Assembly (NCBI GenBank): GCA_002682825.1
Contig: NOKP01000002.1
Location: 4,508,309-4,572,308, forward strand
DNA: 64,000 nucleotides
Reading direction: 5' to 3'
Source: Neonectria sp. B-13
Lineage: Eukaryota > Ascomycota > Sordariomycetes > Hypocreales > Nectriaceae
Below, piece after piece: positions 53,751 through 64,000 of this stretch. Position 1 is the stretch's first letter; the number at the start of each line of letters is the position of its first letter. The position numbers and the translations under genes are program-made. Under the pieces are notes generated by a model, which ran no database searches, was not told the DNA's origin, and saw only the letters and a program-made list of their open reading frames with translations.

Positions 53751-55429
53751 TCAGCGTTGCTTGGAGAGCAAGACGTTAACGCTCTCTCGGGCATTCTGTG
53801 TGGTCCACACGCTGTCCTTGCCACCCCGACGCCATTCGTCACCAGAGGCATGTTCTCCACCGCCTCTTGAGGCCTCTCCCATAATCACCTCGAGATCTCT
53901 TTTCTGCGAACTCAGCCAGTTCTTGACGAAGTTGGCTGGGTCTTCGCTGAGCGAGGTGAAGAACGAGTGCTTAGCCTTGGAAACGGCGATGGCCTGGATG
54001 ACCCGTGCAAGTTGGTCGTCGAGAGCCGTCACATCCTTGAGCATCGCCGCATACTGTGGGTTGTTGATTAGGGGTAGCAATGAATCCCGGAAAGTGTCTT
54101 CCACCGGAACCTGGATATCGTAGATGGTCGGTTGAGGGTCTTTATGAAACTCCTGGTCAATCCGAATAGTGTAGGGAAGGCTGATCGGGGCGAGGGGACG
54201 AAGGTGCTGTGTGACATATTCGTTGAGCATGGGGATGTATCCAACATCTCCGCGTTTTACTACCTAGTCGAGAGTCAGCCAGCCCCAGAGCAAGTGGGGA
54301 AATGAAACCAACCTTCTTCAGAAGCTCGTCGCAACGGAAGTTGCGCTTTTCTTCGTCTTCCTGTAGTCCCAGGAGCTTGATGTATTCCCACAGTCCCATA
54401 ACGGCCTCTTGCTGCGTTGCCTCGGTCATGTCGACCACTTCAGCAAGCTCTGGGCTCAGCTGATACGTCTCGGGAGACTCCTGTCGGTGCAGGTTGATGG
54501 TAATGTTCGAGTTCTCGTCTCCATTGCGTTTAAACGTGAGCTCATCAAAGTCAGCCGCGGCGGGCAAGTTGGCGTTGGGCTGGTTCCTGGACGTGGGATC
54601 TGGCTTCTTCCACTCCACCGTCTGTTCGGCGCCGTTTCGGAATCGTGAGCGGTCAAAGTCGACGGTGAGGGCCTTGAAGAAGTGCGAGAACCGGTGCTTA
54701 TGCGGCGTTTGCGTCTTGGCCTTCTTGGGCGAAGGGCCTTCACCATCCTGTTCCGACTTGTCCACAGCTCCGGTCTCTGCGGTTTGACCATCCTTTTCAT
54801 CCTCGTCATCTAGCAAGCAGCCCTCGATCTTGACGCGATATGACGCTTCCATGCTGGGGGCAAAGTCGAAAGCATCGACATTGAGCCCATTGCTTTGCCA
54901 GATCTGGTCCTCGACCGTATTGCTGATCCAAACTCGAAGAGTCTTGTATCGCTGTTAAATGACCTCCAGTCAGCAAACTATAACTAGAGAATGGAACGGG
55001 CAACCCACCTTGGCAGTACGGCTCGCGTTATCCACAATGTCGAGGCGCTTGCGTGTCATGGTAGCGTCAAGCCGGCGTTCAACGTCTTTCAAATCCTTGT
55101 ACCGCTGAACGCCCTCAGTGTCAACAATACCGTCTTCAACACCATCGGGCATGTTCTTGTCGGTAGGCTTGCGGCTGCGTCTCTTAGCAAGCTCACTGGC
55201 GTGCGCTTGAGCTTGTTGTTGCTGGGCGAGCTGGGCTTGAGTAAGGGGAACGGAGGGGTGGGGTCCCGAAGACATCATGGGCCCTAGATAGACACCGGTT
55301 GTTAGCAGTCGAGTTCACGGCAGACGCTGTTTGATGCCTTGAGTTACCAATTCCGCCTCGCCGCTGATTCGGCGCATGAGGCGACCTTTGCGGCACCTGT
55401 TGTGCATAGGAGCGGTACTGCTGCTGCAT
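53751..55429 (-). CDS. snf12: SWI/SNF subunit Snf12 / SMARCD (SWIB domain)
   Basis: This is a subunit of SWI/SNF-type chromatin remodelling complexes (BAF60/Rsc6/Snf12 family). Four exons (55429-55348, 55283-55009, 54951-54313, 54263-53751) give about 502 aa, typical for the family. After a Gln-rich N-terminus, the conserved stretch ERRLDATMTRKRLDI and RYKTLRVWISNTV is split by an intron. The SWIB domain lies at about 281-360 (YQLSPELAEVVD, then VMGLWEYIKLLGLQ and LLKKVVKRGDVGYIPMLNEYV). A C-terminal helical region is present. A hydrophilic insert at about 165-205 (Glu/Asp/Lys rich with PSPKKAKTQTPHK) probably carries a nuclear localisation signal. All splice phases agree. The Met at 55,429 is the likely start. 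Confidence 0.94.
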
Positions 55430-56544
55430 CTTCGAAGGGTGATTTCGGTCGTTCAGCAGTGATCAATTGCGGCCGCCGTTAGAGATCGCTCGAGCATGGG
55501 AAGTTTGATGATGGGCGTGTCGCGTCGCATCGCATTGCATGGCGTCGCGGGAAAACGCTAGTCCACTCCCGCGTCAGTCACGTGTTCCTCGCTCACTTCA
55601 AAACCGCCTCTGCCCAATCAATCAACCCGATAAGATACCCGATAAGATATGGCTCGAGAACGCTTGTTGCACAGATTCATACACCCCCACTGCTTTCAAC
55701 ATGTAATTTTTTGCAAGAAACGTCAACTCTCTGTTTAGAAAAAGCGACATACCATAAGCAGGTGTAGTATTTCTCTCGAAGTAAATGTTTATAGAATAGA
55801 ACGTGTAAATGAAAATGAACATGCATTTGTATGTCTTCGACAATATCACAACACACGCGATAGATGAAGTACCGGGAACTCGACATCAGTGACGTGGACA
55901 GCAGAGCCCTGACACGAAGCCACACGGATTCCTGTTTTGATATGGTGACTTATGTACGTGGGACATTGCCTGTTCGTAAATATTTGGGTTAGTAGGACTT
56001 TGCGGTTGAGAGCGGCAGGCAGTCTACTAATCTACCTTGTCAGGTCCAGTTTTGTACAGTTCAATACATGACAACCTTCCCCCGCCCTCTAATCGCCGTC
56101 TTTTGCATGTGCCATTATCCTTGGATTTGATCTTCAAGGTCTGGCAAGCCCGCAGTTGATACGTAGTAATTGCTCCCGTTTCCCGAGACCCTGGGCGGCC
56201 AGTACATGTCCACCTTTTTGCGTTATGCTGTCTACTCCTACAACAGAAACCCAAGTTGCCAGATGCACCATCGGGACATGTCCACGCTGCTGCAGTTCAT
56301 TACACGGGTGGCATCTAGTCCCTGTGACTGCCATGCCGCCCTCCAATGCTTGAAAATGCACCAATGCGTCGACCACCCTGAACAAGAAATGAAACTCCAC
56401 AGTAGTGCGCCTCGCTGCCAATGCCCATGACCGTACTGAATGTGATAGGGAAGAGGCAAAATGTGTAAGGGAATTCAGTCTCGCAGCCTCGGTGGCCGTG
56501 TTTTCGCCAAGTCCGCCTTGTTTTGCTCCTGTTTTGGTGCCTCT
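55430..56544. other. Spacer between PDK1-like gene 3' end and snf12 start
   Basis: This stretch of 1.1 kb is moderately AT-rich. It holds the snf12 promoter and the 3' flank of the kinase gene. Short open frames occur on both strands, none with recognisable features. Confidence 0.45.
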
Positions 56545-59012
56545 TCAAAACGCGGAGCCCAGTCCACTCCTCGATTGTCTCTTGCTGAAGCGATTCCTTT
56601 TCGGGGCCGGATCTTCGCTGACGCCCTGGTTTTTACTCAAATGATTGCGACCTTGTCGATCGGTGACACCGAAACTATCGGGATAGTTGGCTCGGCCCCC
56701 AAGCGTGCTGGCAGGGCTTGATACCGTTGATGACATGTCTGCAAATCCGTTGTCGCCGGCGTAGTTTGTAGGCATGCTCTGCGACATGGCAAGATCTCTC
56801 GCTCGTTCTAAGCACTCAATCCATTCAGCTGCTGCCGAGGACCCACCTTCAAGAGGTGGTGCTGAGGACTTGACTTCCTCAAAGGTATAGTGTTGACCAG
56901 CCTATTGATAGATCATTAGAAAGGTCGCAAAAAATTAGAGGCAGAGAAGCTTACCGTATCAACACACCAAACGATCTGGCCCTTTGCATCTTTTTGGGTT
57001 CTCCACGAGCAATCTTGGGCCATGAGCGATATCTCCTGCTTTGCTCGCTTCTCTTCCCCACCAGCCGGGGCAAGCACAATACGACCACTGGACGTTATCA
57101 TTACCAGTCGTTGTCGTTTCTTAGTCGTGCTTCCTCCAAAGAATCGTGACAGCTTCTTATGTCCCTCATCCGAGCCTTTGCCGTGGGGACTTGAGGGCAG
57201 GGGTGTTGATACAACCATTAGGTCGCCCAATTTTAGAATGCGCTCGTTATTCCTTGTGAGAACAGGTGACCATTCGATGTCCAACTGCGTAGGAGGAGGG
57301 AGTTCGGTGATGATCCGTGACGGCCGGCTGCTCCCATTGGCAGGGTTGGTCTGTTGCGGAGGGGGAGCTCTCGAGTTCGAAACTGGATTTGACGCACCAG
57401 AGAAACCATTAAGCTGAATGACGGTTGGCTCCTGGGCGGGCGGGATATACGGTCGAAGTCTCGGTGCCTTGGTCCTCCATAGTGCCTTTCCAAACGGTTG
57501 ACCATCAAAGAACTCGTGGTTCTTGATATGCTCTATGGTGAGTCGCCGGGCTGGGTCAAGGACGAGGCACCGCTCTACCAGGTCCCGGGCTGCAGGGGGG
57601 AAGCCCGGGGGAAACTCATACTCGAGGTTGACGATCTTCTGGAAGGTAAGGTACTCGCTGCCTCCCTTGAATGGAGGCCGTCCGGCAAGAAGTTGGTAGA
57701 TTATGCACCCAAACGCCCACAAATCACTAGCCTTGCAGGCATTCTTATGTGTTAGGAGCTCCGGGCTCACGTACTCAGCAGTCCCCACAAAGGACGCCGC
57801 ACGACCGTCGTCTTCGCCGTCATTCCGTCCCGGGTCAGGTACCCCACGATCAGTCGGGTCTGGGTTCCTAGCCTCACGAGGGTCCTTCAGCAACTTGGCC
57901 GTTCCAAAGTCTGTGATCTTGACATTCATTTGGTCGTCGAGGAGCACGTTTTCTGGCTTCAGATCCCGATGAATGACACCTCGCGAGTGCATGTAATCGA
58001 TGGCGTCGAGAATCTGGGCACCGTAGAACCTTGAGCATTCGATATCGAATGTGCCCGTCTTCTTCAGGACACCTAGGAGCTCGCCGCCATTGCACAGGTC
58101 GAGCACGTAATACAAAGACGTCTCGTCCTGGAAGGTGTAGTATAGGCGAACGATGCCGGGATGCTCGGTGAGACGGTTGAGTGTGTTCTTCTCAATGTTG
58201 ACGTATTTGATCTTCTTCTCCTTGATGATGTGTCTCTTCTCAAGCACCTTGATGGCATACTCCTTGAGGGTCTGGCGATCCGTGGCGAGATATACACTAC
58301 TGTAGGAGCCTTCGCCAAGGACGCGACCAAAATTGAAGTCACGGACGCCCTTCTTGACCTGTCGGACAACGGTTCGGCCGGTGGCGTCGACCTCCCGACG
58401 AACGCCTACTGCGGCACCGCGGTCTTTCCATTCCTCGCTGCTAGCAGGGACCGATGCCTCACCAGTGTAGGGAGAGGTCGATTGAGAGCCACTGGGACCG
58501 GGTGCGTAGCCACCAGCCATGCCTCTCGAGCTCCTTCGAGGCGGCAGTGGGCCACTGGTGGGTGGGAGAGGTGCTTGGCGGCTCGAGTTGTAGGCCGACT
58601 GAGGGTCTCGTTGGCTAGACTCGCGGGTGGGATAGGTTGGGCCTGGCTCGGGGATGTTGGGCAGGCCGTAGAAGGACAATCTCGACATGTCGGGCTGAGG
58701 GGAGTGCTGGAAGGTGTCGCTGTTGGTAGATTCAGGTGTCACATCGGACTGCCAGGTGAGCGGGGCGAGTCGTGAGTCGTTGAGGATGGGTTCGATATTG
58801 GCATCGGCGGGTTCGAGGCGGATGGCGTTGGCAAGGGAGTCTGTCGTGGGATGGGGAGCGGAGGCGTTGGCGGAGGCGTAGGCGGAAGCTGAGGCAGAAG
58901 CTGAGGCGGAGGCAGAGGCAGAGGCAGAGGCAGAGGCAGCCTCGGCGGCATCGTCAGGGTTAGCGATGCGCAGGCCACCCAGGGCCTGAGAAAGGCTCAG
59001 GTCCCCGTTCAT
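56545..59012 (-). CDS. pkh1: PDK1/Pkh-type AGC kinase with PH domain
   Basis: This is a 3-phosphoinositide-dependent kinase homologue that phosphorylates activation loops of other AGC kinases (Ypk, Sch9 and PKC types). Exon 1 is 59012-56955 and exon 2 56901-56545, giving about 804 aa. The kinase domain runs about 224-500: glycine loop GEGSYSSVY at 231-239, Lys253, HRDLKPENVLL at 346, DFG at 366-368 and activation segment SFVGTAEYVSPELL at 405-418. This is followed by a proline-rich linker and a C-terminal PH-type domain (LDIEWSPVLTRNNERILKLGD, then the intron, then AGQHYTFEEV and AAEWIECLERA). The N-terminus has an Ala-Ser repeat at about 26-50 encoded by a GAGGCA-type hexanucleotide repeat, likely length polymorphic. 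The catalytic and phosphate-transfer residues are all present. Confidence 0.95.
58877..58956. repeat. Hexanucleotide repeat encoding Ser-Ala in the kinase N-terminus
   Basis: This is a GAGGCA-type repeat with interspersed GAAGCT variants on the plus strand, read as alternating Ser/Ala codons on the coding strand. It is an in-frame microsatellite. Confidence 0.8.
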
Positions 59013-59664
59013 GGTGGCAACGTAGTGATGGGGGAGCCCCGGGGTAGTTCTCAGGGGTAGTGCAAAGAGGACTCAGATGAGGAGAAGCGCTCGGTGGGAG
59101 GCGCCCGAGGAGAGAGGCGCGGGTCGTGGACGAGGACGAGAGATGGTCGGCCACTGACGAGGGCGTATCCGCAGACCATGGAGCATCACCGTTGGTGGTG
59201 CTGTCGGGGAAATTGTTTAGCAGGAGCGCCAGCTGGGAAGTCTGACACGGGAGTGACAGTCCGGCTGGGCCCGCGGAGGTCGGGACAGTAGTAGTAGGTA
59301 GTAGGTAGGGAGGAGGTAGGTATCTCGCTGGGGAGTCTGGCAGTAAGGGACTCAGGGAGACAGGCTGGGAGCACACTGCTGTACGAGCTCTGACCTGTAA
59401 GTGCGGGTACGTAGTCTCGTACGGGATACGCCTTAGGCTGCCGGATCTTGAGCTGGGGTGTGTTCCGCTAATAAATGCTTGAGAGAAGGGCCAGAGAGGT
59501 AGGGTTGGAAGGCAAGCTGAGGTACCTACCTGACGTAGAGTGAGTGAGTGATGGGTGCGTTCCATGGTTGGTGCCCGTGAGGCGTGAAGGCACCTTGCCC
59601 ACACGTAAGGTACCCAATTGTCCAGCCTGTCCAACTCGAGATGGATCCATGGGTCCAACCTTGA

Positions 59665-59682
59665 GGTACGGAGTACTTCGTA
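59665..59682. repeat. GTACGGAGTACTTCGTA palindromic word
   Basis: The sequence GGTACGGAGTACTTCGTA is a near-palindromic word. Related words recur at about 59,991-60,058 and 62,572-62,596. Confidence 0.6.
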
Positions 59683-59990
59683 TCTATCGGGGTACGGAAA
59701 GACTGCGCCAACTCCTAATGGAACCCGGTAGCCAAAAGGCTGGGCAGTGCTCCCCCTGGTTCTGGGTGAGAGATCAGTGAGACTTTTGAGCATGCATGCT
59801 TGGGGGGCCCTGGCAATTCCTTCCAGCCTTCCCGTCGTCGTCCGCCAGCATGGAAGCCAACAAAGTCCCGAAAAAACGTCCAACAGCCAGCCAACCTTGA
59901 AGGGGCCGGTGTCCGTGGCTGGGTAGCGTGGATAGCGTGCTCAACGTATTCGTTTTAATTTTACAATGCCCAGGCCTAATTACAGATCAC

Positions 59991-60058
59991 CACTTCGTAC
60001 CAGTGTGCGAAGTACTGCGAACGTACCCTGGGATGTACGAAGTATCCGCACTTCGTAC
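59991..60058. repeat. Cluster of CTTCGTAC / GTACGAAGT words
   Basis: At least four forward or reverse copies of CACTTCGTAC, GCGAAGTAC and GTACGAAGT lie within 70 bases. Their role is unknown. Confidence 0.55.
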
Positions 60059-61245
60059 CCGTCTCCAGTTGAAACTTGAAAGTTGGAGGGACGCGCGCGA
60101 CCTGGGCCGCGACTGGGCTGGACAGGACGCGTTGCACTCTGTACTCTGTGCCGCAACCCGCAACCCGCGACCCGCGGCCCAGGCGGGCTATTAATGGTTC
60201 CTCGTTTAGGCGGCCGGTGGCACTGCTAGCACCCGCTGGCATTGCTGGGCCACAGCTTAGTTGGGCAATCGCCTCCACGAGCTGATGCGTCGCCGGAACT
60301 TGGAAGCCCCTACCACGTCACCAGCCTGCCACCCTTCACTGAGGTGCACTCCAAGTCACAACAACACACGCTGTGACTGTCCAAGGTGCCAACATGTCAA
60401 ATCGGAGTGCAATCAGTACTTGCGAATGTTCTCGATTAGATTTGTAGTACCGGTTCATCAGCTCGTTCGTCAATTCCATTGTAGGTACCGGCCATTGTCC
60501 CCGCCACGCACCGATATTCCCGTTGTGGCTCCCAAAGTCCATCATCTGTCCGGGAATTTCCCTCGAGGCGCTACGTTCGCGTTAATAACTGCCAACATCC
60601 CCCAATGCCGCGCTAAAAAAGAATCGAGAACGCGTCAAACCGACGGTGCGTAGCTTGCCAGAAGGCCGTTTATTACGGGCTCGATGCTTCTTCCCACGCC
60701 GTACCCAGCGATTCTCGTTTGCTTACTACTGTGAAGTAGGGGAGATGAGCTGACGGGCCTGCCGTGGATCCTGGCTGGACCGGAGCAAATCATCCCACCT
60801 GTCCGTCGTGCAGTCCAAATACTTCCAGGGACGCCAGCGCCATCTCCAGCCCAGACGCAGCCACGATGCCGACGGAAACGATGACTACAGGTCAGATTTG
60901 TCTGGTGCCTGAGGGGCCTTGTCCGAGTGTCCCGTCGTGGGTGATTCTTCCTGCCATTTTGGCCTGCAAAGGCTGCGGTGTCATCCCGCTGCCCAGCCCA
61001 GGTTGTGCACAGTCGTACCTACCGTCTTCCTCGCCTTCATTCACGATCACCTCCCTCAGCATGCCTTATTCTGGTAGGCAGGCATGTCTAGGTACCTACT
61101 AAGCAGTAAGTGAGGTGTTGGGTAAGTGCGTAGGGGCGGCATTCAGCCATGGTTCAGGCAGATTAAAGCCTCGTGTGAAGAACTTGTAATTCGCAAGGAC
61201 TTCTTAACCCAAGCGCGTGTGACGGATAGGCCCAACCCTCCCAAA

Positions 61246-62230
61246 ATGCTCCGAGTCAAACCGTCAACCATCGTCTTGACTCACAACGAGCTCAAGGACT
61301 TCCAACTCCGGATGAAATACCGGCGGTTCCTGAGAAGGGCGAGCCCCCCGTCAACCTCCTACGAGAGAGCTCGCTCCCCAGACAGCAATGCACTGTCCGA
61401 CCCGCTTAACATCGAGCAGATAGATGTCGTCGAGGAGATCGCCGCCAGGGACGACCGCGATAATAGAGATGACTGGACCCTCCCGGGAGAAGACACATCA
61501 GAAGGGCCACGAGACACCTTCGAAGGCAGCCCAACTTTGCGAATGACATGGGAACTACCAATAAGAGGACCTGCGCCGTCAACAGTCCCCATGGCAGCAA
61601 CGGCGGCACCTGTGAGTTCTAGCCTCCGTCAACAACACTTCGCTCATTCTATGACAAGAATGACATTCAGTCTGAGCCAGAGCAATTGAATGGCCGAGTG
61701 CAGTTGGGGAGAAGTCGTTTTCTGGCGCACGACAATGACCTGTGGCCCCATGATAGCGAAGGGAGTCTTGAAAGCCAGACTGTAAGTGAGGTCGGACATG
61801 ACCCACGATGCATTCTTGAGGGCTGAGGGCTGAGGCAGGATCAATCTAGCCACAGGCCGAGTACCTGATGTCAGTTGCTCTCCCGACCAGTACCCATCCG
61901 CGGAGAACTAGAAGAGCATCTTTCGCTCCAGAAGACCGTCCTACCACGCCATTGTCACCATCGAGAGAAGGGTTTGTGGCAGGCACGGACACTAGGCCCA
62001 GGACGCCACGAAGGCTCCCTGTGTACAACGACGCACTTTCGACGAGTGCACAGCCGCAGACCCCGAGGCACCTACCAGAGGCCCGTCACCAGAGCAGATT
62101 CAACGGATCCTACACGGCGCCGGTTGGAGGACGGCGTGGACGAACCGTGAGGGGTGGCAGTCCCTCGGGTCTGAGGATGTCTGGATTCCAGGGACTGTTT
62201 GGGGGAAGAGAGAATGCGGAGGAAGACTGA
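61246..62230 (+). CDS. Uncharacterised fungal protein (three exons)
   Basis: I do not recognise the function. The three exons 61246-61611, 61659-61781 and 61856-62230 (introns of 47 and 74 nt, donors GTGAGT and GTAAGT) give about 287 aa, and joining them keeps the frame open throughout. The start is MLRVKPSTIVLTHNELKDF; an upstream in-frame Met at 61,126 would add 40 residues of doubtful quality. The protein is hydrophilic and probably mostly disordered. It has a short basic N-terminal segment (LRMKYRRFLRR), an acidic middle with Asp/Arg repeats, and a Pro/Thr/Arg-rich C-terminus containing RTPRRLPVYNDAL and QTPRHLPEARHQSR, then a Gly/Arg-rich end. The TPRR/LP motifs resemble a pattern I have seen in conserved Sordariomycete hypothetical proteins. 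No membrane segments or signal peptide are present. Confidence 0.65.
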
Positions 62231-62571
62231 CTACTATTTTGAAGGCGCGGACGCAGTGGAAAGGGAGAAAGAGAGAAAGGGGAGAAAAGGCTGCCTGGTT
62301 CAATGCACTGGCTCAGTGGCTGGCTCATACAGAGAGTTCTCGGATCACACAGGGCTTGCATTCGAGGTTTGCCTGTTTTTTAATGTTACTGCATGCATAG
62401 CCTGTAGCAAACAGCTTCCTCAATTGGTAAAAGGCTCATTGATAACCGACACTAATTACGGCTGGCAACCTACCAAATCGAGTTGAACCATTATTCCTGT
62501 ACGGGAGTTCTTCGGGGGCGCCTAACTCGGCTCGGAGGAAATGACGACCCTTGACTGAAAGAGCCTTTCTA

Positions 62572-62596
62572 AAGTACTCCGTACTTCGTACTACGG
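62572..62596. repeat. TACTCCGTACTTCGTAC word
   Basis: The sequence AAGTACTCCGTACTTCGTAC is a near-palindromic repeat word shared with the region upstream of the PDK1-like gene. Confidence 0.55.
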
Positions 62597-63252
62597 CAAT
62601 CACTACACATCGAGGACGCTTCCAACTTAATGAAACCACTCGAGTGGTGTCTGACCTAGGATGGTGGGCTGTCGCGGTGGCCCGGGCACAGTTCCACAGG
62701 CCGCTCAGCCCGCCAGAGGTTGACCATCCAACCAGACAGTAGTTCGGGACATCCCTCGAGGGCTAATCCTAATTCAGGACTAGCCGGTCAGGGACCCTTA
62801 ACAATTGCGCAAGCCAGATGCGGGCAAGCGCATCAAAAAGTACGTACCCAGCTGTGCCGGGGTGATTTAGTTCGGTGCTAGGCCGCTTTTAGGGCCGGCA
62901 GGTTTGGAACCAGCGGCCGATAAGCTGATGCCGTGCAGACAGTGTGTATAATATTCGCACTCATCCGCTAGTCACGGTATCGACGAGTCCCCCGAGTCCT
63001 CATAGTATGACCTAGCAAATGCCACGGCTCGGCTATCTGAAGGCAGGTACTGTGCCACGGAGTTCGCCGTCTGCAAGACCAACACACAGTGCCAAAGTCT
63101 TTTTACCCCAGGTTGCCCATGCAGCCTCACTCCGATCTCCTGCAGCTAGAGCCCAGAGCCAGTCGTGCCCCTTCCTCTCACGCTCTCTTCTTCTTCTCTT
63201 CCTCTCCTCTCTCTTGCATCCAACTTTCTCCTTCCTTCATACCCACCCAGCC

Positions 63253-63277
63253 AGACACACATACACACACACACCAC
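63253..63277. repeat. CA microsatellite
   Basis: A CACACATACACACAC-type dinucleotide run lies within the probable 5' leader of the last gene. Confidence 0.8.
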
Positions 63278-63647
63278 ATTCTGGGCACCTCACAGTCACG
63301 TCGCTGCCCTTGGTCGAATCTTCCACTCTGACCTATACAACCAACCATCCTCGAAGCTTCACCAGTCGCTTCCACTCTGCACCCTTCCGTCCACCACGTC
63401 CTCGCCCGGTGATCAGCACATTTCGTCAATTGACCATTCACCATCCTTACTCGACAGATCCCCTAACGGCTTCCTCGGCACCAACCTATCTTCACTCTAC
63501 ACGTCCACCTACGCGACTCGAAGATACCATCGACAGTTCCACTTTGTTCCAGGAGATTACTGATGGTTTGTGACAGCTCTAACTACTAACCTCTCATCAT
63601 ATCCAGTTCAGCCGTTTTCCAAACGCCTTCACAACGTCTCTCAAGAT

Positions 63648-64000
63648 GGCCTACTTCAGCTCCCGTTTCCAATCTTCGTCTCCCGTCCTCACCATGTCCC
63701 CGCAACCCCCCCACCAGACACCTCTGAGCATGGCAAGCTTTGCAAATCACCACCATGCACCTCATCATCGATCCTTTGGCAATCACTTCGCACCTTTTCA
63801 GTCAGCCCGACCTGCCGCAGCTGGAAGAAAGCGGTCTCGTGAGGAGGCATCTGCCAACCTGGAGCCCGATGTCTCTGATATGCCAGTCGAAGAACCGGAA
63901 ACGGAATGGGTATACGGGCCCGGCATGACTCTCATGAAGTCGACCACCCAATATGTTTCTGATGCTGGTACCCAATCTGGAACTTGGCTTGAGGAGAAGA
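63648..64000 (+). CDS. Uncharacterised protein, 5' part (runs off the window)
   Basis: The frame opens at ATG 63,648 (context CAAGATGGC) and stays open to the window edge (117 codons). The N-terminal 75 residues are low complexity, rich in Ser, Pro, Gln and His (NHHHAPHHRSFGNHF). They are followed by a basic patch GRKRSREEAS that could be a nuclear signal, then an ordered-looking segment WVYGPGMTLMKSTTQYVSDA and QSGTWLEE. I have an impression of similar WVYG-GMTL and SQSGTW motifs in other fungal hypothetical proteins, but I cannot name a family. It may act in the nucleus; this is inference from the basic patch only. Confidence 0.6.

Larger units (their letters stand above)
59013..61245. other. 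Long kinase upstream region
   Basis: This 2.2-kb stretch has no supported gene. It contains TACTTCGTA/TACGAAGTA palindromic words at 59,665-59,682 and across 59,991-60,058, and repeated CAACCCGC-type sequence around 60,150-60,180. It presumably includes the 5' leader and promoter of the PDK1-like gene. Confidence 0.45.
62231..63647. other. Spacer and pyrimidine-rich leader
   Basis: It contains a TACTCCGTACTTCGTAC word at about 62,574-62,590. From about 63,160 there is a CT-rich stretch with a CA microsatellite at 63,253-63,277, then a candidate 5'-untranslated intron ending CATATCCAG at 63,606. The whole looks like the promoter and long 5' leader of the gene starting at 63,648. The large open frames here are composition-driven. 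Confidence 0.5.

Noticed and set aside
58960..59883. 307-codon minus-strand frame overlapping the start of the PDK1-like gene
   Set aside because: It is in a different frame from the kinase, has no recognisable domain, and lies in GC-rich 5' leader sequence; best seen as composition-driven.
63019..63573. 184-codon plus-strand frame before the last gene
   Set aside because: It is a Ser/Thr/Pro/His-rich translation of pyrimidine-rich leader DNA, with alternative frames equally open.

Overview
The window is nuclear DNA of a filamentous ascomycete. A Sordariomycete, probably Hypocreales, fits best. The evidence is short introns (about 47-140 nt) with GTRNGT donors and CTRAY branch sites, compact genes, a strong contrast between an AT-rich repeat block and a roughly 50% GC gene block, and a mutation pattern like repeat-induced point mutation (RIP). 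The order is an inference from protein flavour; no species can be named.

Positions 1 to about 13,480 are extremely AT/TA-rich and gene-free. They are built from degraded transposons. The main component is a roughly 1.03-1.1 kb element, here called element A. It is present in five near-complete copies in both orientations, one interrupted copy, and fragments. Six copies are bounded by 13-15 bp direct repeats (target-site duplications, TSDs), the ends are not inverted repeats, and each carries a variable array of a 16-bp repeat. One copy sits inside another. A 698-bp miniature LTR element (TRIM-like, 170-bp LTRs) and an inverted-repeat element are also present. The boundary at about 13,480 is abrupt.

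Positions 13,489 to 16,123 hold an F-box-type gene and a broken paralogue, a common subtelomeric or accessory theme. Positions 16,395 to 59,012 hold conserved housekeeping genes, nearly all of which I could reconstruct exon by exon with matching phases. In order they are: neurofibromin/Ira RasGAP (-), 5'-3' exoribonuclease Rat1 (-), tether Uso1/p115 (+), arginine methyltransferase PRMT3 (+), an OPT-family transporter (-), the RAVE subunit Rav1 (-), centrin-binding Sfi1 (-), a 59-aa twin-CX9C NDUFAF8-like protein (+), cytosolic isoleucyl-tRNA synthetase (-), Mo25/Hym1 (+), Snf12/SMARCD (-) and a PDK1/Pkh kinase (-). They act in Ras/cAMP signalling, RNA turnover, Golgi traffic, methylation, V-ATPase assembly, spindle-pole duplication, complex I assembly, translation, NDR-kinase morphogenesis signalling, chromatin remodelling and AGC-kinase signalling. 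They do not form one pathway.

Positions 59,013 to 64,000 are looser: a long PDK1 upstream region with palindromic TACTTCGTA-type motifs, a conserved-looking unknown three-exon gene, and the start of a second unknown gene that runs off the window. An assembly gap at 50,278-50,378, inside an IleRS intron, looks artificial because the same sequence is present on both sides of it.

No tRNA, rRNA or CRISPR was recognised. The most novel feature is element A in the RIP-damaged block.
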